NCBI RefSeq assembly: GCF_015477765.1
Contig: NZ_JADLQQ010000010.1
Location: 62,001-126,000 of the forward strand
DNA: 64,000 bases
Origin: Nocardia transvalensis
GTDB taxonomy: Bacteria; Actinomycetota; Actinomycetes; Mycobacteriales; Mycobacteriaceae
Direction: 5' to 3'
The translations under genes were made by a program, and so were the position numbers. Shown piece by piece: positions 25,277 through 35,047 of this stretch. The number at the start of each line of letters is the position of its first letter. Position 1 is the stretch's first letter. A model generated the notes under the pieces. That model ran no database searches and had not been told where the DNA came from. It was given only the letters and a program-made list of their open reading frames with translations.

Positions 25277-26353
25277 CGCCCGCGCCGGGGGCAACGCGCC
25301 CGATGCCGGACATCGCGCCGGTCATACACTCGGCCGCTGTGCCAACATCCGGCTTTCCGCCGGATACGCTTGACGCCGAAGGAGTTCCGCTGTGGATCAG
25401 CGCGCTGGCGAACGAGCACCCAATCATTGCGTCCATATGGTGAGGAGACTCGGACCCACCGACGCCCTACGGACTCTGGGAGCCGAGCCGCGGCTGGTAC
25501 GGCCGTGCACGCTGCCCTAGCGCGGACCCGACGCGCGGAGGTCGCTCCCGGCGGCCGCGCTCGACGCCGTGCCCGGCGATGGCGCGACGCTGCTGGCCGG
25601 GCAGGTCACCCACGCTGCTACGTGTTCGGGGATAGCCCGGATGTCATCGGCCGCGGTCGACCACCGCCATCGTTTTTCCTGACGGCGGTGTCGGTGCGCG
25701 TCGCACCGATTCTTTCGAACAGATCCGGCCAGTACCTTTGCAGACTTCGGCGCCTGGCCAGCCGTGATCGCTTGCATCGCCACGAGGGCCTCCGAGACTG
25801 ACGGACCTTTGCGGGCGATAGGGCAGGCATCGTATGCACCAGTACTTCAGATCGAACGCAGGATAAGTAGCCACTGGTCGGGCGTTGGTCAATTGTCCAG
25901 ATCGCTTGGCTGGCAGAGCTTTCCCAACGCGCGTACATGCCGATTGCGTGGGGTTCGCTCTGGGCTGGTTGACGATCCGTCGTCGGTCGCGGCTGCCTCG
26001 GACTGTTACCAGTGGCGTCGGCGCCAGAGGCCAAGATGTACCAGGGCGAGTGAGTGTCACTCTTTCCCGTATCACCAACGACACCCCCAAGGACTGTCGA
26101 GCCGTCGAGGCTGAACCTGGCGGGCGTGGTGCGTCGCAGCGTGAGCGGCCCCGGCTGCCGCGAGGCGGATGCCGAGTTATAGTCATTGGGTCGCGAAAAA
26201 CGATGTTCCGCGCGGGTCGCTCCGCAGGACATCGCTCATACATCGATGCAGATGGTTCTGATCGTTGAGCGTCTCCCTGCTGAGACCGGACATCACGTCC
26301 GCTCCCGGCACTGGCCGTCGCCGACGCGTGTCGGCGCAACAGAGGAGCGCAGC
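25277..26353. other. Long interval without a confident gene; holds a dispersed repeat
   Basis: Over 1 kb between the MarR gene and the flavin monooxygenase has only weak frames. One, from ATG 25303 to TGA 25443 (47 codons, MPDIAPVIHSAAVPTSGFPP onward), looks protein-like but has no ribosome-binding site. A repeat related to 33219-33290 lies at 25880-25950. The rest is unexplained. Confidence 0.35.
25880..25950. repeat. Dispersed ~70-bp repeat, copy A
   Basis: Starts GGGCGTTGGTCA and contains TTGGCTGGCAGAGCTTT and CCAACGCGCG, aligning along its whole length with 33219-33290. Both copies retain the inverted arms GCGTTGG (25882-25888) and CCAACGC (25924-25930), so it could fold as a hairpin. 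It may be a relic of a small mobile element. Confidence 0.55.
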
Positions 26354-27475
26354 ATGCAGAAGACCATCGCCATTGTCGGAGCAGGACTGGGCGGGCTGAC
26401 GCTCGCCCGGGTGCTTGAGACTCACGGCGTCGCCACGACGATCTACGAGGGTGAGCCTTCGGCGCAGACCCGTGCGCAAGGCGGCCTGCTCGACATCCAT
26501 GAAGCGACCGGGCAGGTCGCGCTTCGCGCAGCCGGTCTGTACGACGAGTTCCTCACTCTGGTCCGCCCGGGCGAGGATGCCAAGCGTGTGGTCGACCACC
26601 ACGGCACGATTCTGTTCGACATCCCCGCAGACCCCGGTTCGGCTCGTCCTGAAGTGGACCGCGGCGAACTCAGGCGCCTGCTCATCGACTCACTGGCGCC
26701 GGGGACGATAAGGTGGGGTCACAAGCTCGACTCGGTCCGGCACCGTCCGGAGGGCGGCTACGACCTCACCTTCGCGAATGGTTCCGCCGCGCGCGCCGAC
26801 ATCGTCATCGGCGCGGACGGTGCCTGGTCGAAGGTGCGTCCGCTGCTCACCCCCGCCAAGCCTCTCTACAGCGGAACCTGCTTTATCGAGATCGCCCTCA
26901 CCTCATACGGCCAGAACGCTCGGGCGAGCGTGGCCGCGATCGGCAGTGGCACGCTGATGGCGGTCGCGCCGGGCAAAGGCATCATCACCCATCGCTACGC
27001 CGACGGGCAGGTGCGCGGATACGTGGCGCTGAACAAGTCCGAGGAGTGGATGAGGTCGATCGACTTCGGCGACCCGTCCGCCGGCCTGCGTCAAGTCGCC
27101 GACGAGTTCGATGGCTGGTCGCCGCTGCTCACCGCCTTCGTGACAGAAAGCGATGCGCAACCGTGGCTGCGACCCATCTATGCCCTTCCGGTCGGGCTCG
27201 AGTGGGACAGGGTGCCCGGCGTGACGCTTGTCGGTGACGCCGCGCATCTGATGTCGCCCTTCGCAGGCGAGGGCGCGAACCTCGCCATGTACGACGGCGC
27301 GGACCTGGCGAGCAAGCTGGTCGAGCTACTCGACATCGAGGTCGCGTTCACCGCCTACGAAGAGCGGCTATTCCTGCGTAGTAGCGACGCCGCCGGCCGC
27401 TCGGCGCATAACCTGGAGGCTTTCTTCGGCCCGGAAGCGCCGCGGAGCGTAGTCACTCTCTTCGATCACTCCTGA
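26354..27475 (+). CDS. FAD-dependent monooxygenase resembling TetX-like enzymes
   Basis: 373 residues; ATG with AGAGGAG upstream, while the frame is open from 26186. The FAD motif IAIVGAGLGGLTLARVL is followed by QGGLLDIHEATGQVAL, the segment typical of TetX and related flavin monooxygenases, then EVDRGELRRLLI and the late VGDAAHLMSPFAGEGAN. It would hydroxylate an organic substrate with NADPH and oxygen; resistance to tetracyclines is only one possible role and cannot be concluded. A decayed relative lies at 16569-16884. Confidence 0.9.
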   Translation: MQKTIAIVGAGLGGLTLARVLETHGVATTIYEGEPSAQTRAQGGLLDIHEATGQVALRAAGLYDEFLTLVRPGEDAKRVVDHHGTILFDIPADPGSARPEVDRGELRRLLIDSLAPGTIRWGHKLDSVRHRPEGGYDLTFANGSAARADIVIGADGAWSKVRPLLTPAKPLYSGTCFIEIALTSYGQNARASVAAIGSGTLMAVAPGKGIITHRYADGQVRGYVALNKSEEWMRSIDFGDPSAGLRQVADEFDGWSPLLTAFVTESDAQPWLRPIYALPVGLEWDRVPGVTLVGDAAHLMSPFAGEGANLAMYDGADLASKLVELLDIEVAFTAYEERLFLRSSDAAGRSAHNLEAFFGPEAPRSVVTLFDHS

Positions 27476-27689
27476 TACCTCGATCTGGATTTGCGACCTT
27501 GTCGCGGACCCGGCGGGTAACGGGCGGTTGCGATCTACATCGCGGCCTGGCGGTACGAGCCGCACGGTCGTGGGGGCCCGGCCGGTATCAGCTACTTCGA
27601 CCTGAAAACCCTGGGTTGCTGGTAGGGCGGCCTGTGCGGCAGGCTGGGTCGTGGGCGTCGGTGCGGGTGCGGCGGCCTGGTCACGCTGC

Positions 27690-28090
27690 CAAGGCGGTGA
27701 TCTTGGCCTGGTTGTGGGTGAAGATGCCGTGACCGGTCCAGATCCGTGCGCCGTCGGTGCTGTCGATGCGGCTGCGGTCCCAGCCGTAGCCGCGTTTGAG
27801 GGCGCTGATGAGCCCCTCGCTGCCGGTCCGCTTATTTCACGGCGCGGCGGAACGCTTTTCGTTTCTCCTCGGCTTGGCGGGCCTTCGATGGCCGGCCTTT
27901 GCGGGGGTGACGACGGTAGGCACACCCAGCTGTGCAGGGCGTCGTCGACGCTTTTCTCGCCGTATCCGCCGGTCGGCGGTCACGGTGCGCGGGCGACGAC
28001 CGGTGCGGGCGATGACCCGTTCGACGGCCGGTGCGAGTTGCGTAACGCCGCGGGTATGGCGGGTCTTTTGGCACTGGGTGTTCGCGCGCA
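27690..28090 (-). pseudogene. IS transposase, C-terminal half (ISNCY/IS5-like), frameshifted
   Basis: Minus-strand pieces read VERVIARTGRRPRTVTADR, then RKGRPSKARQAEEKRKAFRR in another frame, then RTGSEGLISALKRGYGWDRS and ARIWTGHGIFTHNQAKITAL. These are the last third of a DDE transposase common in actinobacteria. The N-terminal part with two catalytic acids is missing and the frame is broken at least twice. It borders the tyrosine recombinase. Confidence 0.7.
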
Positions 28091-28099
28091 TCGTGGAGG

Positions 28100-29001
28100 A
28101 TGGCTACCTCAACCGATATCGACGTCACCTTCGCTGGTGACGACCTCGTGCTGCGGCTGGCCTCGGCCGGTTACCTCGCCCGCTACACCGGAACATCTCG
28201 GGAACACTGCACGTCGGATCTTCGGCTGGACTTCGTGTGGTGCCGCGAGCGCCAGCTCGCGCCGCTGGCGATGACTCGCCCGGAGATCGAACGCTATGTC
28301 GGCTGGATGCGCGAGGTCCGACGCTACAGGCCCGCCACGGTCGCGCGGCGGATGGCGGTGTCGCCGGGTTCTACCGCACCTGCGTCCTCGAGCACTCGCC
28401 GGCCGAATATGTTCGGCGACCGCGAGTGGCGAATGAGTCTCCGACACTGGGGCTTTCGCTTCTGCAATTCGAGGCGTTGCTGTCGGCGGCGCGGGACTCG
28501 GCCAGTCGGTTCGATTTCGCGCTGGTGGTGATGCTGGGCCTGCTCGGGTTGCGGATGTTCGAAGCCTGCGGTTGCGATATCGGCGACGTCGGCGAAGAGC
28601 ATGGCCACCGAGTCCTGCGTGTGGTCGGCAAGGGCAGCAAGATCGTGCTGATCCCGCTCCCGCCAGCGGTCGGGCGCGGCATCGACCGCGCGATCGGCGA
28701 CCGCGACATCGGCCCGATCCTGTTGAACTCCCGGGGACGTCGGATGGATCGGCACTGCGCCACCCGCCGCCTACGCAGGCTAGCCGAGGTATCGGTGGTC
28801 CGGTTGCCGCGGATGCACCCGCACATGCTGCGCCGCACCTTCGTCACCACCATGCTCGACGCCGGAGTCGATCTGCGCGACGTCCAGATCGCCGCACGCC
28901 ACGCCGATCCACGAACCACCATGCGCTACGACCGGGCGCGCACCAACCTTGACCGGCATCCGAACTACATTCTCGCTGCCTACATGGCCTCTGGCACATG
29001 A
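28100..29001 (+). pseudogene. Tyrosine recombinase/integrase with a single frameshift
   Basis: A complete phage-type integrase appears in two frames that join near 28355-28365 (around gatggcggtgtcgcc), where one extra base restores a ~300-residue protein. The N-terminal SAM-like domain includes RYTGTSREHCTSDLRLDFVW. The catalytic domain has the first Arg in GLLGLRMFEACGCD, Lys in VVGKGSK, HMLRRTF, ARHADPRTTMRYDRAR (His and the Tyr nucleophile). All catalytic residues are intact, so this is either recent decay or a sequencing error. It stands beside transposase debris. Confidence 0.8.
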
Positions 29002-29084
29002 CAACTCAACGCACCCACATGCCGAATTGAGGTTGCGCACCGTGATCGGCTCTGTCGTACCTACGCGTGTGGATTGTGGATGAA

Positions 29085-29400
29085 CTAGGTGTTGATCCGG
29101 CCGGCGAGCAGGTCGGCGATGGTGTGTGGTTCGCGGCCGAGAAACTCACCCAGTAGTGGGTCGGTGTCGGCGAAGGGACCGTCGCACGCGGCGTGGAACA
29201 TCGCCAGCAGCATGTGGGCCATGGGCTCGGGTGTGCCGGCGGCGATCCGGTCGGCGAGCCACTGCTCGTCGTCGATGACCACTCGGGTGATGGTGCGGCC
29301 GGTGAGTTGGGCTGCGGTCGTGGCGATGTCGTCGAAAGTGACGGCATCGCGGGCGGTGAGGGTAACGGGTCCGTCGACGGGCTGCTCGCTGATGAGGATG
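29085..29400 (-). pseudogene. NmrA/NAD(P)-binding family protein, C-terminal remnant
   Basis: The minus strand reads ISEQPVDGPVTLTARDAVTF, DDIATTAAQLTGRTITRVVI and ends with EFLGREPHTIADLLAGRINT, the usual C-terminal third of NmrA-like SDR proteins. No Rossmann N-terminus or start codon is present; sequence upstream of ~29400 is unrelated. It is a truncated relic. Confidence 0.7.
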
Positions 29401-29495
29401 CACCCCTGATCGCGGCCCGAAAGCTGCGTTACTTCAATTTGGCAACGGACGGCTGTCGGGTGTCGTGAGACATCTCCGAGCTATGGAGAGGAGTT

Positions 29496-29703
29496 ATGAT
29501 CTTCAGCTCGGTCGATGATGCCGATCCGGCCCATGTCGCGCCGGCCACCCGCGGAGACGAGCACAATCGCTTGGATCGCCGCCTTCGGCGAATATGTGCG
29601 GGCGCCTCTCGCCAGTCTCGGTTCCTATGGTTCCGACCGGTCGACGGTCGACGGGCTCCGCACCGATCCGGGCGGAGCCGGTGCGGAGCAGTCCATCGAG
29701 TGA
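29496..29703 (+). CDS. Small open frame with strong ribosome-binding site, unknown
   Basis: ATG 29496 follows GAGAGGAG at a good distance and opens a 78-codon frame (to 29732); a second frame from ATG 29515 gives 62 codons ending at 29703 and has the more protein-like sequence (TSTIAWIAAFGEYVRAPLAS). A frameshift may have split one gene. I recognise no family. Confidence 0.25.
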
Positions 29704-29712
29704 CGTTGTCTA

Positions 29713-30558
29713 TCAGCGGAATTCGCGGATGATACGGCCGAGTGAGGTCAGATTTTCGCCGATGTCCATGGTGACGAAGTAGGTGATGTCATAGGTGTCG
29801 CGGTAGCGGCGCAGTGTGTTGGCGATATCGGTGGCGGTGCCGTGGACGACGCCGGACAGGCACAGAATTTCCTCATCGGACAGGCCGGGGTGGATTCGTC
29901 GGAGCAGGGAAAGATCGATGTCGTCGACCCCGCCGATATGGACCGTCGGCAGGACAAGGGACAGTTCGATATCGGCGATACGGTCGCCGGCCACGCGGCG
30001 GATGAGCTCGATCCGCCCGGCGAGTGGGTCGGGTTGTTCGGGGGTGGCGCTTGCGCTGAGGGAGATGTTGATGATGTCGGCATGTCGCGCCGCCACGGTG
30101 AGCAGCCGGTCGCCCTGACCGGCGATCATCACCGGTACCCGGTGCCCGGCCTCGCTCAGCGCCATGCCGACCTCACTCACCGTTTGCTCCAGCTGCTCGA
30201 CCCGCTGGCGCGCGCTCGGGAACGGCAGCCCGGCGGCCTCGAACTCCTCGGCGACGTACCCCGCGCCGAGACCGAGTTCGAAACGCCCGTCGGTGAGTTC
30301 GTGCAATCCGGCGACATCTCGGGCCAGCAGCGCGGGCCGGTAGAAGCCGGTATTGAGTACGAACGTGCCCAACTTCGCGCGGCTGGTGACCGCCGCGACG
30401 GACACCAGCGCGGGCAGCGGTGTGAGCCTGCCGAGATGGTCGGGTGCCAGGAGAACGTCGTATCCCAGCTCCTCAGCATGCCGCGCGGTGGCCTGCCACG
30501 CCTCACGGCCCCCGGTCAAGCTCAGGTTGACGCCGAACCGAATATCCTTGGTGCTCAT
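29713..30558 (-). CDS. LLM-class F420-dependent oxidoreductase (TIGR03621-like)
   Basis: 281 residues from ATG 30556-30558 with AAAGGA upstream; the frame is open to 30696. It has the luciferase-like TIM-barrel pattern: FGVNLSLTGGREAWQATARH, ELGYDVLLAPDHLGR, LGTFVLNTGFYRPALLARDV and GRFELGLGAGYVAEEFEAAG. Actinobacterial members of this subgroup usually use coenzyme F420. The neighbouring flavin hydroxylase and TetR gene suggest a joint role in modifying a xenobiotic or natural product; the substrate is unknown. Confidence 0.9.
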   Translation of the reverse strand: MSTKDIRFGVNLSLTGGREAWQATARHAEELGYDVLLAPDHLGRLTPLPALVSVAAVTSRAKLGTFVLNTGFYRPALLARDVAGLHELTDGRFELGLGAGYVAEEFEAAGLPFPSARQRVEQLEQTVSEVGMALSEAGHRVPVMIAGQGDRLLTVAARHADIINISLSASATPEQPDPLAGRIELIRRVAGDRIADIELSLVLPTVHIGGVDDIDLSLLRRIHPGLSDEEILCLSGVVHGTATDIANTLRRYRDTYDITYFVTMDIGENLTSLGRIIREFR

Positions 30559-30714
30559 TGCAATCCTTTGCGATGCGAATGATCTACGGGTCGTGTCGGC
30601 TGCTGTTGTCAGCCCAGCGGTGAATTCAGCGGCTGTCGTTGTCCGGACCGGGCCTAGCTTCGACGACAGCGGCCATCGCCCTGCTGGACCTCGCACCGGA
30701 CTTGGTCGTGCGGC

Positions 30715-32259
30715 TCACCGATGACGTGGGATCAACCGCAGTAATGCCCTCGCGCCGTCTTCTGTCCCGGTCCCGCGCGCGGCGAGGTAGCCGTCCGGGC
30801 GGATGAGAATCAGTTCGCCCGGCTCGGGGGTGTAGACGCGCTCGAATTCGCCGTCACCGTCGAACATTCCGTCGCCGGGGGTGGTGGTGATCCGATACGC
30901 GCGCAGATCGGCCGATTCGATGTCCTCGAACAGAGCCGTCGCGCTGCCGTCGATGTCGAAGGCCAGCAGGGTCCACTGCGGACCACGGGTGAGGTCGAAC
31001 AGGTCGACAGCGCCGCGGGGGCCGTGTAGGCCGGTGATGTTCGGGGCGCGGTCACCGGCGTCCGGGTGGTCCGCGGGGCGTGCGGCGCCTGCATCGCCGT
31101 AGCCGATGCCCAGTCCGGTCGTCAGTACGGGGTCGGTGAGTTCGGCCGACGCGGCGGCCACTTCACCTATACCGCCGTTCGCGGCGGCGGCCACCCGGTC
31201 CAGCTTCTCGGTGCTCAGTTCCAGGACCTTGCGGGCCACGGGAATGCGTTCGGCGCCATAGGTGTCCAGCAGTTCGGCGGGCGCGCCCGCGATGACCGCG
31301 CCCAGTTTCCAGCCGAGGTTGTAGGCGTCCTGAATACCGGTGTTCATGCCCTGCCCGCCGCCGGGTGAATGCACGTGCGCGGCATCGCCGGCCAGCAGCA
31401 CCCGGTCGCGCCGATAGTCCAGCACCATCCGCACATTCACGCGGTAGATCGACAGCCAGGTCGCGCTCGTCAAGGTGATCCCGGCGTTCCGGTCGTCGAG
31501 CAGTCGCTGATAGAGCTCGAGGGACGGCTCATCGGGTTCCACATCATTCGGGATCCGGTTCTGGAACTGCCAGATATCGCTGTTGGGCAGCGGCGTGAGG
31601 TTCAGCTTTCCGGCGCTGGAGGTCCAGACGTGGGTGCGGTCACGCGGCAAGCCGTCGACGGTGACATCGCCGAGGTACCAGCGTTCCTCGTCGCGGGTCT
31701 CGCCCTCCAGCGGGAGACCGATCAGGTGACGGGTCGTGCTCTTGCCGCCGTCGGTGCCGACGACATAGCGTGCCGTGATCGTGCGCGCACCCGCTGCGGC
31801 CCGCACGCTCACCGTGACCCGATCCGAATCCTGCACCAGGTCAACGGCTTCCGTGGCGTACTCCACCGCGCCGCCGAGTTCGTGGAACCGCTCGCGCAGC
31901 GCGTGTTCCACGTCGAACTGCCCGATCCAGAGCATGTCGGGGTAGGGGGTATGGAAGCCCTCCCAGGCCGAAACCGTGACCCGCGCCAGATCGACGGCGG
32001 CGCCGGACGGATCGTGAAGGCGCATCGGCAAATTCGCGACACCGTGCCGCACGACATAGTCGACGGCGCCGAGATCGTCGAGCACCTCGAGGGTCCGCGA
32101 GTGAATTCCCTTGGCCTTGGAGGCGCGACCGGCGGCCACGTCCCGCTCGATGATGCGGCAGGCCACCCCGCGGCGGGCGAGATCGCAGGCCAGCGTGAGA
32201 CCGACCGGACCGGCGCCGATGACGAGAACTTCGGTCTGGATCGTGGCGGGTTCGTTCAT
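30715..32259 (-). CDS. FAD-dependent aromatic hydroxylase (RdmE/PcpB-type, three-domain)
   Basis: 514 residues; ATG 32257-32259 with GGAGGAAG upstream. Features are VLVIGAGPVGLTLACDLARRG (FAD), GADGG-like VVGTDGGKSTTRHLIGLPL, and VLLAGDAAHVHSPGGGQGMN (second FAD motif). The C-terminal ~130 residues form the thioredoxin-like third domain seen in polyketide and phenol hydroxylases. It would hydroxylate an aromatic compound. The TetR gene at 32340 is divergent, with two related palindromes between them. Confidence 0.92.
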   Translation of the reverse strand: MNEPATIQTEVLVIGAGPVGLTLACDLARRGVACRIIERDVAAGRASKAKGIHSRTLEVLDDLGAVDYVVRHGVANLPMRLHDPSGAAVDLARVTVSAWEGFHTPYPDMLWIGQFDVEHALRERFHELGGAVEYATEAVDLVQDSDRVTVSVRAAAGARTITARYVVGTDGGKSTTRHLIGLPLEGETRDEERWYLGDVTVDGLPRDRTHVWTSSAGKLNLTPLPNSDIWQFQNRIPNDVEPDEPSLELYQRLLDDRNAGITLTSATWLSIYRVNVRMVLDYRRDRVLLAGDAAHVHSPGGGQGMNTGIQDAYNLGWKLGAVIAGAPAELLDTYGAERIPVARKVLELSTEKLDRVAAAANGGIGEVAAASAELTDPVLTTGLGIGYGDAGAARPADHPDAGDRAPNITGLHGPRGAVDLFDLTRGPQWTLLAFDIDGSATALFEDIESADLRAYRITTTPGDGMFDGDGEFERVYTPEPGELILIRPDGYLAARGTGTEDGARALLRLIPRHR

Positions 32260-32282
32260 GACTTCCTCCACGAGCAACTTTT

Positions 32283-32346
32283 AGATGCGGAGCCGCATCT
32301 TATAAATCCGAGACTAGCGCGCACTGATAAGATGCGCAAGTGCATC
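32283..32346. promoter_or_regulatory. Two GATGC-type operators and a leaderless TetR promoter
   Basis: AGATGCGG-AG-CCGCATCT at 32283-32300 is a perfect dyad with 8-bp arms. A second, weaker copy (GATGC-N6-GCATC, 32331-32346) overlaps the start of the TetR gene, with centres about 47 bp apart. TAAGAT (32328-32333) lies 6 nt before the GTG at 32340, consistent with leaderless transcription. The first dyad lies before the hydroxylase gene, so one regulator could shut both promoters. Confidence 0.65.
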
Positions 32347-32939
32347 CTAATGAGGTACAGCCGATCCAACGCCGCCGTGGTGCGGCCCTGGAAGAAGCGC
32401 TGCTCGACGCCGCCTGGGCCGTATTGTGCGAGCACGGCTACGCCGGATTCACCCTCGAAGCCGTCGCTGGTCGAGCGGGCACCAGCCGTCCGGTCCTTGC
32501 CCGCCGCTGGGCAACCCGCCGCGAGCTGCTGCGCGCCACCATCACGCACGCGAGCATGCGGCGACCGGTCTCGGCGCCAGGAACCGGAACCCTGCGCGGG
32601 GATCTCATCGCGCTGCTGCGTGAAGTCAGCAACTCCCGCCGCGATCTCGCGACGGTGATGGGCGTCCAGCTCGGCGGCTACTACCAGGAGACCGGCGAAA
32701 CCCTCGCCGACCTACGCGAGACCTCGCTCACCGGCCAGAACACGGTCGTCGACGACATCCTGGCAGCAGCCGTCGAGCGCGGCGAGATCGACCCCGCCAA
32801 ACTCACCCCGCGCCTGCGAGCCCTCCCCGTCGACCTCCTCCGCCACCACGTCTTCATGACGCTGCAGCCCATGCCGGACGCAGACATCGAAGACATCATC
32901 GACAACATCTTCCTCCCCTTGATCCGACCCACACCATAA
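32340..32939 (+). CDS. TetR-family regulator
   Basis: 199 residues from GTG 32340. The N-terminal helix-turn-helix reads LLDAAWAVLCEHGYAGFTLE, AGRAGTSRPVLARRWATRRE, typical of TetR. The C-terminal ligand domain is of the TetR_C_16/AcrR-like type (LRHHVFMTLQPMPDADIEDI). Its start codon lies within the second operator, so binding would block its own leaderless promoter. Probable targets are itself and the hydroxylase at 32259. Confidence 0.92.
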   Translation: MHPNEVQPIQRRRGAALEEALLDAAWAVLCEHGYAGFTLEAVAGRAGTSRPVLARRWATRRELLRATITHASMRRPVSAPGTGTLRGDLIALLREVSNSRRDLATVMGVQLGGYYQETGETLADLRETSLTGQNTVVDDILAAAVERGEIDPAKLTPRLRALPVDLLRHHVFMTLQPMPDADIEDIIDNIFLPLIRPTP

Positions 32940-33806
32940 GCCGCCGAGGAGTGCTCGAGACCTGGCTGACATTCGGCTGATTCACCGCCGATGAGGGCCG
33001 ATGAGCGTGTCCACAGTGGCAGACCCTTACAGATATGGATTGAGCATGATGGTGCGCGGGATTGTCTGGTTCAAGATCTGCATGTGCACGGCAGCATCCC
33101 AATCTCGAGGCGTTCCGGGGTCCGTACCGTGCTCGGCTCAAGTCTGAGCGTGCGATTGGTACCGCCCACTTACCACGCTGACTATAGTGGACAAGAGTAC
33201 ACGCAAATGCCGCTGCGCGGGCGTTGGTCAGCCGCCCAATTGGTTGGCTGGCAGGGCTTTCCAACGCGCGCTCATGCCGAATGGAGTGCGTCCGGCCGAT
33301 TCGCCGTACGGTGTCAGGCCGGTTGCTTGATCCATTGGTAGACCGGGGCTTTCGCTGGTGGTCTGCCGTTGCGACGGCTGACACCGGGCGGCGCAGACAT
33401 TCGTCGCCTCGGCCGTCCAACAGGAGATGCGGGAGACGAAACTCGCGACGGAGCGATCGAGTTACTCCTCGCTTATGCAGGTGCCGTGGGTGCAGGCCCT
33501 GATCGACATCGACGGGTACAGGACCGCGTCGGCAGCGAAGGTCTCATTGGAACTCCACGCGCTGTAGGGGCGGGTCCATAGGAAGCCGACTTGAATGCCG
33601 CTGCCTACCGCACTGGCGTCCCGACGTATGGGCTGGCCGTGTTCGTCGAGAACTACGACAGGTAGACCGGTTACGCGCGCGGCGCGGTCGTCGGCACGAC
33701 CTCGCCGAGCCCGATCCCCTTGCGTTGCAGGCGAAGCCGGGGCTGCGGGCGTGTCAGCAGGTGGAGAACTTGCAGACCCTGCTGCGGCGGGCAGTCATGA
33801 CTCGCG
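32940..33806. other. Interval with relics and a dispersed repeat, no confident gene
   Basis: About 870 bp between the TetR gene and the lipase-like gene. It holds copy B of a dispersed repeat (33219-33290). A start-poor frame ends at TAG 33565-33567 and reads ERSSYSSLMQVPWVQALIDI; another near 33660-33800 reads LALQAKPGLRACQQVENLQT. Both look like gene relics of unknown family. Confidence 0.35.
33219..33290. repeat. Dispersed ~70-bp repeat, copy B
   Basis: Aligns with 25880-25950 over the whole length, sharing GGGCGTTGGTCA, TTGGCTGGCAG and CCAACGCGCG with a few substitutions and single-base gaps. The inverted arms GCGTTGG (33221-33227) and CCAACGC (33261-33267) are kept. Confidence 0.55.
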
Positions 33807-35008
33807 TCAGGTGGGTGGAACCTCTTGGAGGAATTGCTGGAGGATTCTAGGGAGGGCGAGGCGGATGGCGGTTTCGTGGTCGATGTTGCCGAGGTCGGTG
33901 AGCGTGACCTTGTCGCTGCGGAAGGCGTCGAGGCAGTGTTCGGCGTTGATGTAGGGGACGTCGCGGTCGCCGGTGGAGTGGTAGAGGTGGACCGGGACGC
34001 GCGGGGTCCAGTCGCAGGTGCCGTCACTGTCGGTCATCGCTTTCAGCACCGGACCGGTGGGATGCAGGAGCCGGTCGATGAATTGGGGTGTCAGGAGCTG
34101 CTGCAGCGTGCCAGGTAGCGCACTCCTGATGGCTTTTTCGTCGTGCTGCCCATCGAACAGGCCCTCGACCGTGGCGGCATAGGGTTGTTGGAACGCCTCG
34201 GACGGCGTGTCGTAGAGGTGGTAGATCCGGTTCATCGCGGTGATCCAGTAACTGAAGTAGAAGACCGCGACCGACGGGTTGATCAGGCCGGCCGGACCGG
34301 CGGGCAGATCGGCGTGTTGGAGGTCGTACGGTCCGCTGATCGGCGACAGGGCCGCCAGCCCGAAGCCGGGCGCCCGGCCGCCCTGTAGTGCCTTGGCCAA
34401 ACCTGTTGCGGCCGTGCCGCCTTGGGAGGCGCCGGTGACCAGAACGTCGGGATCCAATTCGCGCTGGCGCTTGCCCGCTACCGTGCGAGCGGCGCGCAGC
34501 AGGTCGATGGAGGCGCTGACCTCGGTGGGGACGTGAACGTAGGGATGGAAACCGGGCCCTTCACCGAGACCGAGATAATCCGGAGCGACCGTGGTGTAAC
34601 CGGCGGCGGCGAACATTGTCGCCACCGCCCGGTCGGGGCTCTGTTCGTCGACCGAAGGCGCAGACTTCTTCAACGCCATCGTGCCGTGTTCGTAACTCAC
34701 CACGCGTAGCCGCTGAGACGCGCTGCGCGGTAACACGACCAGCCCGCTGGCTGTGGTCGGCGATCCATCGACAGCGACGGTCTTGTACACGACCCGGTAT
34801 GCATCGACACCGTTTCGCACCGGGCATCGATCTTCTCCTTGGCCAGATAGGTCGCGGCCTCTTCCGTCGACAACTCGGTGAGTGGAGTCGCGGACACCAG
34901 CTCACCACGAGTATCGGTCACTGCGTCTTGTTGTTTCGAGCAGGCGACAGATCCGCAGAGCAGCACTATCGCACCGACGGCGGCGAGTGCGTAACGCTCG
35001 GACCTCAA
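33807..35008 (-). pseudogene. Secreted lipase-like alpha/beta-hydrolase lipoprotein, with one frameshift
   Basis: From a TTG at 35006-35008 (AGGAG 6 nt upstream) a lipoprotein signal peptide reads ALAVGAIVLL-type hydrophobics ending in lipobox SVAC. After ~65 codons the frame breaks near 34811-34830, and the mature enzyme continues from RNGVDAYRVVYKTVAVDGSP to the stop at 33807. The second part has the secretory-lipase pattern: YEHGTMALKKSAPS, APDYLGLGEG, nucleophile elbow TGASQGG, and late Asp/His in DRDVPY and NIDHE. One base change restores a ~400-residue protein, so it may be a recent mutation or a sequence error. Confidence 0.75.
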
Positions 35009-35047
35009 CGTGAACTCCTGGTCTCGAGTTGTTTCATTGGGTCCGTC

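Noticed and set aside
26354..27475. Calling this gene a tetracycline resistance enzyme.
   Set aside because: Resemblance to TetX-like proteins covers only the general flavin monooxygenase motifs; substrate specificity cannot be read from it.
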